DNA from: Glaciihabitans sp. | Lineage (GTDB): Bacteria > Actinomycetota > Actinomycetes > Actinomycetales > Microbacteriaceae | Length of the DNA stretch: 52,341 nucleotides | Direction: 5' to 3' | Assembly: GCA_025464095.1 (NCBI GenBank) | Contig: JAODMF010000026.1 | Coordinates: forward strand, 1-52,341 | In this document: positions 1 to 9,997 of the stretch, piece by piece | Layout of the letters: every line of letters begins with the position of its first letter | Numbering within the stretch: the first letter of the stretch is position 1 | The notes under the pieces: generated by a model | What the model saw: only the letters and a program-made list of their open reading frames with translations | Told to the model about the DNA's origin: nothing | Databases searched by the model: none | Program-made: the position numbers and the translations under genes

Positions 1-30
1 CCCCGCCGCACGCCGCCCCGCGCGGCCCGC

Positions 31-111
31 ACCCCCACCGCGGAGGACGACACGCCGGCGCGCGGCCGGGAAGCGCGGCGGGCACGGCGCGTCGTCCTCC
101 GCGGTGGGGGT
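31..111. repeat. 21-bp perfect inverted repeat (hairpin) at the left edge
   Basis: Positions 31-51 and 91-111 are exact reverse complements (arm begins ACCCCCACCGCGG), separated by a 39-nt GC-rich spacer, and pairing continues a few bases inward after one mismatch. The transcript would form a very strong stem. It has no T-run, so it is not a classical intrinsic terminator, though actinobacterial terminators often lack the U-tract. It lies just upstream of the ThuA-like gene, whose most upstream start codons (TTG 111, ATG 117) touch it, which argues for the ATG at 135. It could be a terminator of the gene to the left, an operator, or a repeat-element remnant. No gene is visible in 1-134. Confidence 0.75.
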
Positions 112-134
112 TGCCGATGGTGGATAGTGAAGAG

Positions 135-851
135 ATGACAACGACAAACATTTCCCCCGCGTCGCGCCGGGCGCTCATCGTCCGCGGCGGCTGGGAGGGC
201 CACCAGCCCGTCGAGACGACCGACCTCTTCCTGCCGTTCCTCGAGTCGAACGGCTTCAGCGTTCGCATCGAGGATTCGCCGGCAATCTTCGCCGACGCAG
301 CCGAACTGGCCGCGACCGACCTCATCGTGCACGTGAACACCATGTCCACGATCGAGCCTGAGCCGCTCGCCGGCCTGATCACCGCGGTGCGCAACGGTAC
401 CGGCCTGGCCGGCTGGCACGGCGGCATCGCGGATGCCTACCGAGACTCCGCCGACTACCTCCACCTGATCGGTGGCCAGTTCGCCCACCACGCGAGCAAG
501 CCCCCGGAGCAGCGAACCGGCGAGCAGTCCGACAGCTACCTCTCGTACACGGTGCACATCACCGAGCTGGGACACACGCATCCGATCACGGCGGGAATCG
601 AAGATTTCGACCTCGTGACCGAGCAGTATTGGGTGCTCAGCGACGAGTACAACGACGTGCTCGCGACGACCACGCAGGAGGCGCGCCCCTTCGACGCCTG
701 GAACAGCCCGGTCACCTCTCCCGCGATCTGGACCCGCCAGTGGGGCGAGGGACGCGTCTTCGTCTCGGCACCCGGGCACCGCCTCGACGTCATCGAGGGA
801 TCGCCCGTGCAGACCATCATCGAGCGGGGATTGTTGTGGGCGGCGCGCTGA
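135..851 (+). CDS. ThuA-like domain protein
   Basis: The 238-residue protein looks like the trehalose-utilisation ThuA fold (class I glutamine-amidotransferase-like). It has an N-terminal strand ALIVRGGW, the family-typical GWHGGIADAYR segment in the middle, and a C-terminal block with VFVSAPGH and a tryptophan-rich end. In rhizobia ThuA works with the Gfo/Idh/MocA protein ThuB in disaccharide oxidation to 3-keto sugars, and here the next gene is exactly such an oxidoreductase, overlapping by 16 bp. The ATG at 135 is preferred because a GATAGT hexamer sits 6 nt upstream, matching the leaderless pattern seen at other genes here; ATG 117 and TTG 111 are alternatives. The substrate is not known from sequence. 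Confidence 0.75.
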   Translation: MTTTNISPASRRALIVRGGWEGHQPVETTDLFLPFLESNGFSVRIEDSPAIFADAAELAATDLIVHVNTMSTIEPEPLAGLITAVRNGTGLAGWHGGIADAYRDSADYLHLIGGQFAHHASKPPEQRTGEQSDSYLSYTVHITELGHTHPITAGIEDFDLVTEQYWVLSDEYNDVLATTTQEARPFDAWNSPVTSPAIWTRQWGEGRVFVSAPGHRLDVIEGSPVQTIIERGLLWAAR

Positions 852-1948
852 ACGTCGAGCCGCTGCGCATCGGCGTCATCGGCGTCGGAGTGATCAGCGA
901 GCAGTACTTCGCGAACTTCCCGCGCCTGCCGGGGCTCGAGCTGGTCGCCGTCGCCGACCTCAACACGGCTCGCGCCGCCGAGGTGGCGGCCGAGCGGGGG
1001 GTCGAGGCCATGGCCGTGGATGCCCTGATCGCCGACCCACGCATCGAAGCCGTTCTCAACCTCACGATTCCCGCCGCGCACGCGCAGGTCGACCTGAAGG
1101 TGCTGCAGGCTGGCAAGCACGTCTACGGCGAGAAGCCGCTCGCGTCCACCGTCGCCGAGGGTCGACGCGTTCTCGAGGTCGCGCGCGATCGTGGCCTGCG
1201 CGTCGGCAGCGCACCGGACACTGTGCTCGGCACGGGCATCCAGACCGCCCGCCAGGTGATGGATGCGGGACGTCTCGGCGACCCCGTCGGGGCCTCCGTG
1301 CACTGGACCGCTCCCGGGCACGAGCTGTGGCACCCGGCCCCCGACTTCTACTACCAGCCGGGCGCTGGGCCGCTCTTCGACATGGGGCCCTACTACCTGA
1401 CGAGCCTCGTGCTGCTGCTCGGACCCGTCGTCCGGGTCACCGGCACCGCGACGCGATCCACGCGGGAGCGCGTGATCGCCTCCGGCCCGCGGGCAGGCCA
1501 GAGCATCCCGGTCGAGACGGACACGCACGTCGTGGCGATCCTCGAACACGAGGGCGGTGCAATCAGCACCGTGACCGTCAGTTTCGAGGTATGGGAATCC
1601 CGCGCGCCGCTGTTCGAGGTGTACGGAACGGCTGGCACGCTCGCGGTGCCCGACCCCAATCGCTTCTCCGACGAGGTCGAGATCTGGACGACCGCCAGCG
1701 AGGACTGGGCCGTAGTTCCGACGTCCGCCGGGTATGCGGATGCCGGCCGCGGCTACGGCCTCGCCGACCTTGCGCGGGCGGTACGCACCGATCGCGCCCA
1801 TCGCGCATCCGGAGAGCTGGGCCTGCACGTGCTGGAGATCATGGAGGCCGTCCTGCGGTCGTCGCGCGAGCGCGTGGTCATCGACATCACCACCACGGCG
1901 GCTCGCGGCGACATCGTCCCGCTCGGGGCAACCCCCGCCTCCTGGTGA
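836..1948 (+). CDS. Gfo/Idh/MocA family oxidoreductase
   Basis: NAD(P)-dependent sugar or inositol dehydrogenase-type protein of 370 residues. The N-terminal Rossmann fold shows RIGVIGVGVIS, and the family-typical EKPLA follows AGKHVYG near residue 100, where the lysine is the usual catalytic residue. The C-terminal half is the alpha/beta substrate domain (GPLFDMGPYY). The GTG at 836 overlaps the ThuA-like gene by 16 bp, so the two are translationally coupled; a longer reading frame to 629 only shadows the upstream gene. The pair resembles ThuA/ThuB. It probably oxidises a sugar taken up or released by the adjacent glycosidase, but the substrate cannot be assigned. Confidence 0.85.
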   Translation: MGGALNVEPLRIGVIGVGVISEQYFANFPRLPGLELVAVADLNTARAAEVAAERGVEAMAVDALIADPRIEAVLNLTIPAAHAQVDLKVLQAGKHVYGEKPLASTVAEGRRVLEVARDRGLRVGSAPDTVLGTGIQTARQVMDAGRLGDPVGASVHWTAPGHELWHPAPDFYYQPGAGPLFDMGPYYLTSLVLLLGPVVRVTGTATRSTRERVIASGPRAGQSIPVETDTHVVAILEHEGGAISTVTVSFEVWESRAPLFEVYGTAGTLAVPDPNRFSDEVEIWTTASEDWAVVPTSAGYADAGRGYGLADLARAVRTDRAHRASGELGLHVLEIMEAVLRSSRERVVIDITTTAARGDIVPLGATPASW

Positions 1949-1973
1949 ATAGTTCGAAAGGTTACCGAGCCGT

Positions 1974-1985
1974 TAGCATTGTCGA
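1974..1985 (+). promoter_or_regulatory. Leaderless promoter -10 of the GH1 gene
   Basis: TAGCAT at 1974-1979 is followed by exactly 6 nt and then ATG 1986, so transcription would start at the start codon. There is no Shine-Dalgarno sequence. The same TANNNT-N6-start layout occurs at several other genes in the window. Confidence 0.55.
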
Positions 1986-3400
<1,415 letters not shown>

Positions 3401-3404
<4 letters not shown>

Positions 3405-4630
3405 CGACTGTTGTTCACCCCGGAGATTCGCTCTCCGGACGCCAAAGGCTTGTCTACGTACTGCTCCTCGGGGCGCTCACCGCGCTCGGCCCATTCACGG
3501 TCGACCTCTACCTGCCCGCGCTTCCCAACGTTGAGGCCGACCTCAACGTTCCCGCTGCCGCCGTGCAGCTCACCCTGTCCGCGACCATCATCGGGTTCGC
3601 GGTCGGGCAGCTCTTCGTCGGTCCGTGGAGCGACAAGGTCGGTCGCCGGCTGCCGCTGATCGTCGCCACCTCGGTGCACGTTCTCGCGAGCCTGGGCGTC
3701 GCGCTCGCTCCCGGGTACGAGTGGCTCGTGTTTTTCCGGCTGTTGCAGGGCGCGGGCGCCGCCGCCGGTGGTGTCGTCGCGCAGGCGACCGTGCGCGACC
3801 TGTTCGGCGGATACCCGCTGGTCAGGATGCTCTCCCGGCTCGCCCTGGTCTCCGGCCTCGCACCGGTGCTGGCTCCGCTGATCGGCTCCCAGTTGCTGCT
3901 GTTGATGCCGTGGCGGGGGATCTTTCTCGTGCTCGCCGGTTACGGGGTCGTCGTGCTCGCGGCATCCCTGCTATTCATTGTCGAGACGCTGCCGCCGGCG
4001 CGACGCGCGGAAATGGGCCACAGCACCACGCGACAGCGGTACCACGCGCTGTTCAGCGATCGGCGATTCATCGGTGTCGCAATCGTCGGTGGAATGACAT
4101 TCTCCGGCCTGTTTGCCTACCTCTCCTCGTCGCCGTTCCTGTTCCAACAGATCTACCAGCTGAACGCCCAGGGCTACGGGCTGCTGTTCGCGATCAACTC
4201 GATCGGAATCGTGATCGGCGTACAGACGAGCTCCCGGTTGGCCAAGTACTTCGGGCCGCAGTGGATCCTCGCGTTCTCCACGGCGGTGCTGTTCGTCACC
4301 TCGAGTCTGATCGTCATCTTCGACTCCGCTCATCTCGGGCTGTTCGGCATCCTCGTGCCCCTGTGGTTCTTCATCTGTGCGTGCGGGTTCGGCTTTCCCT
4401 GCATCCAGGTGCTCGCCCTCGCGAACCACGGCAAGGAAGCGGGCACGGCCGCATCTCTGCTGGGCGCCGTCAACTTCGGCCTCGCCGGCATCCTGTCGCC
4501 GCTCATCGGGCTGTTCGGCATCGTGAACGCGATTCCGATGGGCACGGCGATGGTCTGCACGTCCGCGGTCGGCATCCTCTCGCTCTGGATACTCGTGCGG
4601 CCGAAGACGGTGCCGCCCCTGTCGCGCTGA
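3401..4630 (+). CDS. MFS transporter, Bcr/CflA drug-efflux type
   Basis: This 409-residue, twelve-helix integral membrane protein belongs to the major facilitator superfamily. It has [20 protein letters not shown] in helix 1, typical of the Bcr/CflA (DHA1) exporters, and a motif A region [13 protein letters not shown] after helix 2. The start is taken as TTG 3401, whose last two bases form part of the GH1 stop (TTGA overlap); the reading frame is open further upstream but that part only overlaps the glucosidase. Its position suggests it could move a sugar or glucoside-derived product, whereas its family suggests drug or metabolite export. The sequence does not decide between them. Confidence 0.88.
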
Positions 4631-4679
4631 GCGTGCCGTAGCCCAGCTCCTGGCCATGGCTCCACCGTGGGCGAGCCGA

Positions 4680-4691
4680 TAGCGTTGGCCT
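4680..4691 (+). promoter_or_regulatory. Leaderless promoter -10 (saccharopine-dehydrogenase-family gene)
   Basis: TAGCGT at 4680-4685 lies 6 nt before ATG 4692, with no ribosome-binding site. This suggests a transcription unit separate from the MFS gene. Confidence 0.5.
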
Positions 4692-5963
4692 ATGAGAATC
4701 CTCCTGGTGGGTGCTGGCGGTGTCGGGGATGCGATCGCCAAGATTGCCGCTCGCCGCGACTTCTTCGAGACCATCGTGGTGAGCGACTACGACCTGGGCC
4801 GCGCGCAGAGAACCGTCGCCTGGATCGAGGCGAAGCACGGCCCGCAGAATGGGCGGTTCCTGTCGGCGACGATCGACGCATCCGACCCGGACAGCGTCAC
4901 GGCGGTGGCGATCGAGCACGGCGCCACCCACGTGATGAACGCCGTCGAGCCCAAGTTCGTACCGACGATTTTCGCGGGCGCGCTGGCCGCGGGTGCGGAC
5001 TACCTCGACATGGCGATGAGCCTGTCGGAGCCGCATCCGACCAATCCACACGAGGAGACCGGCGTCAAGCTCGGCGACGACCAGTTCGCCCAGGCACCCG
5101 ACTGGGAGACGGCCGGCCGCCTCGCACTGGTGGGCATGGGCGTGGAGCCGGGCCTCTCCGACGTGTTCGCGCGCTACGCCGCCGATCACCTGTTCAGTGA
5201 GATCGACGAACTGGGGACCCGGGATGGCGCGAACCTCGTTGTTCGCGATGAGGCCGGAAACGAAATCTTCGCACCGTCGTTCAGCATCTGGACGACCATC
5301 GAGGAGTGCCTCAACCCGCCCGTGATCTGGGAGAGGGATCGCGGCTGGTACACGACGGCGCCCTTCAGCGAGCCCGAGATCTTCACCTTTCCCGAGGGAA
5401 TCGGACCCGTGGAGTGCGTGAACGTCGAGCATGAGGAGGTCCTGCTCATGCCGCGGTGGGTTGACGCGAGGCGCGTGACCTTCAAGTACGGGCTCGGTGA
5501 CGAGTTCATCGGCATCCTGAAAACTCTCAACCAGCTCGGTCTGGACCAAACGGAGCCTGTGCGGGTGCGTTCGGCTGACGGCCCCGTGATGGTCGCGCCC
5601 CGCGATGTCGTCGCCGCCAGCCTGCCCGACCCGGCAACGCTCGGGCCTCGGATGACCGGCAAGACCTGCGCGGGACTCTGGGTCACCGGTACCGGCACCG
5701 ACGGCCGGCCGCGCGAGGTCTACCTCTACCACGTAAGCGATAACGAGTGGACGATGGCCGAGTACGAGGCGCAGTGCGTGGTGTGGCAGACCGCCCTCAA
5801 TCCGGTCATTGCGATGGAACTGATGTCTCGCGGCACCTGGACCGGCACGGGTGTTCTCGGACCGGAGGCGTTCGACGCCAAACCGTTCCTCGACCTGATG
5901 ACCGCGCCGATCGACGAGGGCGGCTACGGGCAGGGCTGGGGCCTTGAGGATCGTCTCGCCTAG
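4692..5963 (+). CDS. Saccharopine dehydrogenase family protein
   Basis: The 423-residue protein has an N-terminal Rossmann dinucleotide site (MRILLVGAGGVGDAIA) and the family-typical run leading to NAVEPKFV and GADYLDMAM, followed by the large C-terminal domain with GMGVEPGLSD. Family members include saccharopine dehydrogenase, lysine 6-dehydrogenase and carboxynorspermidine synthase, all NAD(P)-dependent enzymes on amino-acid-derived imines. The next gene, 33 bp downstream, is an amino-acid-racemase-like enzyme, which suggests the pair handles an amino acid or N-substituted amino acid. The exact reaction is not known. Confidence 0.82.
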   Translation: MRILLVGAGGVGDAIAKIAARRDFFETIVVSDYDLGRAQRTVAWIEAKHGPQNGRFLSATIDASDPDSVTAVAIEHGATHVMNAVEPKFVPTIFAGALAAGADYLDMAMSLSEPHPTNPHEETGVKLGDDQFAQAPDWETAGRLALVGMGVEPGLSDVFARYAADHLFSEIDELGTRDGANLVVRDEAGNEIFAPSFSIWTTIEECLNPPVIWERDRGWYTTAPFSEPEIFTFPEGIGPVECVNVEHEEVLLMPRWVDARRVTFKYGLGDEFIGILKTLNQLGLDQTEPVRVRSADGPVMVAPRDVVAASLPDPATLGPRMTGKTCAGLWVTGTGTDGRPREVYLYHVSDNEWTMAEYEAQCVVWQTALNPVIAMELMSRGTWTGTGVLGPEAFDAKPFLDLMTAPIDEGGYGQGWGLEDRLA

Positions 5964-5996
5964 CGTTCGCCCGCCCCTTCCGGTGGTGCCGCGCTC

Positions 5997-7142
5997 GTGA
6001 AGGTATTTAGCGTCGAGCTGCATCGCGTCGGCATGCCGCTGGTGCGGCCATTCCAGACCTCGTTCGGCACACAGACCGCTCGGGATGTGCTGCTGTTGCG
6101 GGTGCGAACGGACGCCGGAGACGGCTGGGGCGAGTGCGTGGCGATGGCGGATCCGGTCTACTCGAGCGAGTACGTCGACGGGGCGGAGGCGGTGCTGCGC
6201 AACTACCTCATTCCGGCCATCCTGGCCGCCCCGTCGGTGACCGCGGCGAGCTTTGCCAATACTGTGCGCTTCGTCGTTGGGCACAGGATGGCCAAGGCCG
6301 CTCTGGAGACCGCGCTGCTGGATGCCGAGTTGCGAGCATCCGCCACCAGTTTCGCCGCCTACTTCGGTGCGGTTCGATCGCGCGTCGACTGTGGTGTCTC
6401 GGTGGGTATCGCACCGACGGTCGATGCGCTGCTCGAGGAGGTCGCCCGCTACGTCGCCGAGGGCTACCGCCGTATCAAGCTGAAGATCAAGCCCGGCTGG
6501 GATCTCGAACCTGTTGCTGCCGTGCGCGACCTGCTCGGTCCGGTTCGAGAGGAAACCGGTGCGACCGGTGCGGTGACTCGCGGCCTGCTCCAGGTGGATG
6601 CCAACACGGCCTACACCGCGAACGACATCGAGCATCTGGGGCGCCTCGATCCGTTCGACCTGCTTCTCATCGAGCAGCCCTTCGTTGAGGAGGACATCGC
6701 CACCCACATCGCGCTGGCTCGCGCGATCGAGACACCGGTCTGCCTGGACGAGTCGATCGTTGACACCGCGGTTGCGGTCGATGCGATCGAGCGGGGTGCG
6801 ACCAGCATTGTGAACATCAAGGCCGGTCGGGTGGGAGGGTACCTGGAGGCGGTGCGCATCCACGATGCCTGTGCGCAGCGCGGCGTCCCCGTCTGGTGTG
6901 GCGGGATGCTCGAAAGCGGTGTCGGGCGTGCGGCCAACGTCGCGCTCGCGGCGATGACGAATTTCTCGCTGCCGGGCGATACGTCTGGGTCAAGTCGCTA
7001 TTTCGCGGAGGACCTCACGGAGCCGTTCGTGCTGCGGGACGGTCAACTCGATGTGCCGACTGGCCCCGGGTCGGGTGTCGAGGTGCGTGAGGACCTGGTC
7101 CGCGAGTGGGCGCTCCGACCGGTCGAAACGGTGGGCCGGTAG
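5997..7142 (+). CDS. o-Succinylbenzoate synthase / N-acylamino-acid racemase family enzyme
   Basis: This 381-residue enolase-superfamily protein has the MLE-type catalytic set: KxK pairs in KLKIK (K161, K163, K165), metal ligands D201 (VDANTAY), E226 (LIEQPF) and D251 (CLDES), and the second lysine K275 (NIKAGRVGG). The order matches the Amycolatopsis OSBS/NAAAR enzyme as I remember it, with about 12 extra residues (near 185-196) between the KxK and the first aspartate. It could be MenC of menaquinone synthesis or an N-succinylamino-acid racemase. The neighbouring saccharopine-dehydrogenase-like gene and the absence of other men genes favour amino-acid metabolism. Start is GTG 5997. Confidence 0.8.
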   Translation: MKVFSVELHRVGMPLVRPFQTSFGTQTARDVLLLRVRTDAGDGWGECVAMADPVYSSEYVDGAEAVLRNYLIPAILAAPSVTAASFANTVRFVVGHRMAKAALETALLDAELRASATSFAAYFGAVRSRVDCGVSVGIAPTVDALLEEVARYVAEGYRRIKLKIKPGWDLEPVAAVRDLLGPVREETGATGAVTRGLLQVDANTAYTANDIEHLGRLDPFDLLLIEQPFVEEDIATHIALARAIETPVCLDESIVDTAVAVDAIERGATSIVNIKAGRVGGYLEAVRIHDACAQRGVPVWCGGMLESGVGRAANVALAAMTNFSLPGDTSGSSRYFAEDLTEPFVLRDGQLDVPTGPGSGVEVREDLVREWALRPVETVGR

Positions 7143-7143
7143 T

Positions 7144-7479
7144 TCAGGCCAGCCAGGGGGCGAGCTCAGCGAGGAGGGCGGCCTTCGGTTTCGCTCCGAT
7201 GATCGTTTTGACCACTTCGCCACCGCGGAAGATCTTCATCGTCGGCAGTGCGAGCGCTTGGTAGCGCAGCGAGGTCTCCTCGTTGTCGTCAGCGTTGATC
7301 GTGATCACGCGCAGGGTGTCCGGATGTTCGGTGGCGATCTGCTCAAGGATCGGCCGCAGCGCTCGGCACGGTGGGCACCACTCGGCCCAGAATTCGACAA
7401 GAACGGTGCGGTCGGCCGAGAGTACGTCGTCAGCGAAGGCGGCATCGGTTGTGTCCGTGAGGGTCGTGGTGTGTGGCAT
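7144..7479 (-). CDS. trxA: Thioredoxin
   Basis: This 111-residue single-domain thioredoxin is cytoplasmic with no signal peptide. The redox centre is W34-C-P-P-C38, i.e. WCPPC rather than the usual WCGPC; the first Pro should shift the redox potential. The buried aspartate/cis-proline region is represented by INADDNEE and LPTMKIF. AGGAG lies 4 nt before the ATG. It converges with the racemase-like gene (1-bp gap) and is divergent from a MerR regulator, with a MerR-type operator in its own promoter, so it is probably induced by that regulator. Confidence 0.9.
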   Translation of the reverse strand: MPHTTTLTDTTDAAFADDVLSADRTVLVEFWAEWCPPCRALRPILEQIATEHPDTLRVITINADDNEETSLRYQALALPTMKIFRGGEVVKTIIGAKPKAALLAELAPWLA

Positions 7480-7555
7480 GAGGCTCCTGGGTGTTGGGTG
7501 GGTGTTGGCGTTTTGGTTTGGTGCTGGTGCTACCTGTTTGTTGCGTTTCCTGTGA

Positions 7556-7586
7556 CCGTAAACCCTGACCTGTGGGGCAAGGTCAA
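7556..7586 (-). promoter_or_regulatory. MerR-type operator/promoter for trxA
   Basis: Read on the minus strand, TTGACC (7581-7586) serves as -35 and a TTTACG/TTACGG-like -10 follows after an over-long 18-19 nt spacer. The spacer is filled by a perfect dyad, TGACCT-N8-AGGTCA (7566-7585). Dyads inside stretched spacers are the hallmark of MerR-family activated promoters. The site lies between trxA and the divergent MerR gene, so the regulator probably controls trxA and possibly itself. Confidence 0.7.
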
Positions 7587-7664
7587 GCGCCCGACCTGGC
7601 CGGGGTGGCGGGGCTACTATCGCTAGTCAGGCGACGGTTGTGGACAGCGGCGGAGGGCGGCGGC

Positions 7665-8078
7665 ATGCGCATTGGTGAGGTTGCGGCGAAGGCCGGTGTC
7701 TCCGTGAAGGCGGTGCGCTATTACGAGTCGCTCGGCCTCGTGTCCGCTCGGCGGCTGGGGAATGGATACCGGGACTACGACGACTACCAACTGCGGCTGA
7801 TCCGCGAGATTCACGAGCTCGGTCGGGTGGGCATCAAGGCGGACCAGACGCGTCCGTTCCTGGACTGCATAGTGTCTGGCAATGAGCAGGGGGACGATTG
7901 TCCCGCTTCCCTGGACACCTACCGCTCGGCGATCGACGAAATGACGAACCGCATGGACCTACTCGCCGAACGCCGTGCCGCCCTCGAGTCGCTGCTCGCC
8001 TCCGCGAGGGATCGGGCGGTGCCGCTCTGTGAGTTCGCTCCTGCCCCGTCTGGGATCGTCTTAGCCAGTAGCCAGTAG
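7665..8078 (+). CDS. MerR family transcriptional regulator
   Basis: The 137-residue protein starts with the classic MerR winged helix-turn-helix (MRIGEVAAKAGVSVKAVRYYE...GYRDYDD, residues 1-41), followed by a dimerisation helix. Three cysteines are present: C68 and C79 in an 11-residue loop (DCIVSGNEQGDDC) and C122 near the C terminus, suggesting thiol/redox or metal sensing; the SoxR iron-sulphur pattern is absent. GGAGGG precedes ATG 7665 by about 8 nt. It is divergent from trxA with a MerR operator between them. The last residues (ASSQ) are encoded by the first units of a 7-bp tandem repeat, so its C terminus looks recently remodelled. Confidence 0.88.
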   Translation: MRIGEVAAKAGVSVKAVRYYESLGLVSARRLGNGYRDYDDYQLRLIREIHELGRVGIKADQTRPFLDCIVSGNEQGDDCPASLDTYRSAIDEMTNRMDLLAERRAALESLLASARDRAVPLCEFAPAPSGIVLASSQ

Positions 8079-8148
8079 CCAGTAGCCAGTAGCCAGTACC
8101 CAGAAGCCAATAGCAGACGGCAGACGGCAGACGGCAGACGGCAAACCG
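8062..8148 (+). repeat. Two adjoining 7-bp tandem repeat arrays
   Basis: Five exact copies of TAGCCAG run from 8062 to 8096, followed by two degenerate units. Four exact copies of CAGACGG run from 8114 to 8141, then degenerate units. The merR stop codon (8076-8078) is the TAG of the third unit. Slippage would alter only the extreme C terminus or the intergenic DNA. The remaining intergenic part up to 8366 shows no further feature. Confidence 0.9.
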
Positions 8149-8366
8149 CGAACGCCATACGGCAGATAGGTCGCAGCGCGAACGCCCATGCGAAGGGCAA
8201 CCGCGACAGCAGCGCGGGTGCGGCATGCCGATCGGGAATCGCTCGCGCACGCGCAAGTTGTGAGCCTGGCTCCTGCGCGCTGCGGGCTGGTGCCGACCGC
8301 TGGGTCGGTGCGGATTGCGGGACGTACCGATGGTCGATCTGGTGCTGATCCCGGGTGGGTCGCCGG

Positions 8367-9980
8367 TTATCCGTCTGGGTTTGTGGTGATGAATTCTTTC
8401 CAGGCGGGGCTTTTGGATTCGAGGGGGATGGGTGTTTGTTGTGGGTCGATGTTTTTGGGTGGGATGAGGTGGTAGGTGGTTTTGTTGTGGGTGAGTTCCC
8501 AGCCGTCTCGGTGGAGGAGGAGGTGGTGGTATTTGCAGAGCAGTATTCCGTCGGCGATGTTGGTGTTGCCGTGGTCGCGTTGCCAGTGTTTGAGGTGGTG
8601 GGCTTCGGTCCAGGTGGGGGGTCGGTCGCATCCGCTCCAGCGGCATCCGCCGTCGCGGATGGCGAGGGCGGTGCGTTGTTTGGGGGTGAAGAGGCGTGCG
8701 TCGCGGCCGAGGTCCAGTGGTTGGCCATCGGGGTCCAGGCTGGCGATGATCATTTCTCCGGTGCAGGCGAGCCGTTCGATGGTGCGCAGCGAGATCGGTG
8801 AGGGTTGTCCCTCAATGAACCCGTGACCGACCCCGGGTGAACCCTGTCCGGGTGCATCTTGCCCGTGCATGTCCTGCCCGGCTGGGGTCTGGCCCTCAGT
8901 GAACCCGTGACCGCCCTCAACCGTTGAGTCCTGGCCGGGTTGCCCGGGTGTGTGCTGCGTGTGGTCTGGGTTGGTGGGGTGGAGGTGGTTGGCGTTGATG
9001 AGGATGCGGATTTGGGGTGCTCCGGTGCCGAGGAGGTGGTTGGTGTTGGTGTTGGCCCCGGTTGTGAGGAGGTGGGCGAAGCCGTCGGAGGCGAGTTGTT
9101 CCACGCTGCGCTGGTCGGTGCGGATGGTTTCTGCTTGTGCTGCCAGGGTGGGGTCAACGAATCGGATCCCGCCGCGTTTGGGGCTGGTGAGCCGGTCGTG
9201 GAGGTCCTCGACAAGGGCACCGGTTTCGTCGTCGAGGTCCCAGACCACTCGCCTGGTGCCGTTGGGGCGGGTGAACAGTCGCAGGCTGCGGGATTCGTAT
9301 CGTTCCTGTTCCCGGTCGGCGATACCGGTTTCATCTATTGCGTCGCGCAGTTCCCTGGCCCGCAGCAACACCCGGTCCACATCCCACCCCACCCCAGCCA
9401 CCCCGACCACGCCGGTCATCCCGCTGGTGGTGGTGATTTCGGTGACCAGGTTCACCACCGCGGTGGTGAGGGCCTGGATGGGGACGTTGCTGGTTGGTTG
9501 GCCAAGACCGGTGCGGATCGCCGACAGCTGGCTGCTGGACAGGGTTCCGGCGACCAGAGCAGCACCGGCGGCGGCAAGCCACGGCTCACGTGGTGCGGCC
9601 AGCTCACCAGTGAGCGGGTCCAACACCCCACCGGAAGCGTTCTGCTCAACCACCCGCCCCACCCGCACCACCGCGACCGCTTCCTGCTTGGTGAGTCCGG
9701 TGCTTACTTTCACCAGCTCCTCCGGGCTGCGGAACCCGGACCGCTGCGCCAACCCTCCGCTACCCAGCGCCCGGTCGGAGCGGCGGGCGATCTCCCCGGC
9801 ATCCACCGCCAGGTGGGAGCTGGCGATCCGGGAAATCTCGGCCCACTTGTCCTGGTCCGCCAACAGTGCCGCATCATCCAGCACCCGCCGGCCCTGCGGA
9901 TCCGCCGGCACCTCCCGGGCAGCAGTCAGCACCCGGTCCACCCCGACAAGCGGGGTGAGGGTTGGGGCCGAAGAAGTCAT
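8367..9980 (-). CDS. DUF222 / 13E12-repeat family protein with HNH endonuclease domain
   Basis: The 537-residue protein has an N-terminal helical DUF222 region (about 1-330), a Gly/Gln/His-rich linker containing the doubled phrase GHGF(T/I)EGQ (about 350-410), and a C-terminal HNH nuclease domain (about 440-494: CRWSGCDRPPTW, EAHHLKHW, LCKYHH). These are the mycobacterial 13E12-type proteins, often multicopy, with unknown cellular role but probable DNA cleavage activity. Several M. tuberculosis members are in the LexA regulon, and a LexA-like box sits 18 bp upstream here. No Shine-Dalgarno sequence is evident; a GAAAAT hexamer 6 nt before ATG suggests a leaderless mRNA. Confidence 0.88.
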   Translation of the reverse strand: MTSSAPTLTPLVGVDRVLTAAREVPADPQGRRVLDDAALLADQDKWAEISRIASSHLAVDAGEIARRSDRALGSGGLAQRSGFRSPEELVKVSTGLTKQEAVAVVRVGRVVEQNASGGVLDPLTGELAAPREPWLAAAGAALVAGTLSSSQLSAIRTGLGQPTSNVPIQALTTAVVNLVTEITTTSGMTGVVGVAGVGWDVDRVLLRARELRDAIDETGIADREQERYESRSLRLFTRPNGTRRVVWDLDDETGALVEDLHDRLTSPKRGGIRFVDPTLAAQAETIRTDQRSVEQLASDGFAHLLTTGANTNTNHLLGTGAPQIRILINANHLHPTNPDHTQHTPGQPGQDSTVEGGHGFTEGQTPAGQDMHGQDAPGQGSPGVGHGFIEGQPSPISLRTIERLACTGEMIIASLDPDGQPLDLGRDARLFTPKQRTALAIRDGGCRWSGCDRPPTWTEAHHLKHWQRDHGNTNIADGILLCKYHHLLLHRDGWELTHNKTTYHLIPPKNIDPQQTPIPLESKSPAWKEFITTNPDG

Positions 9981-9997
9981 AGAACTATTTTCTCACT

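Noticed and set aside
536..1828. A 430-codon minus-strand open frame
   Set aside because: Lies opposite the ThuA-like and Gfo/Idh/MocA genes, which have clear family motifs; no motif on the opposite strand.
4503..6863. A 786-codon open frame on the minus strand
   Set aside because: It is antisense to the saccharopine-dehydrogenase-family and racemase-like genes, has arginine/histidine-rich composition without motifs, and is a typical shadow frame of high-GC coding DNA.
8062..8148. Possible CRISPR array
   Set aside because: Units are only 7 bp, contiguous and without spacers; simple tandem repeats.
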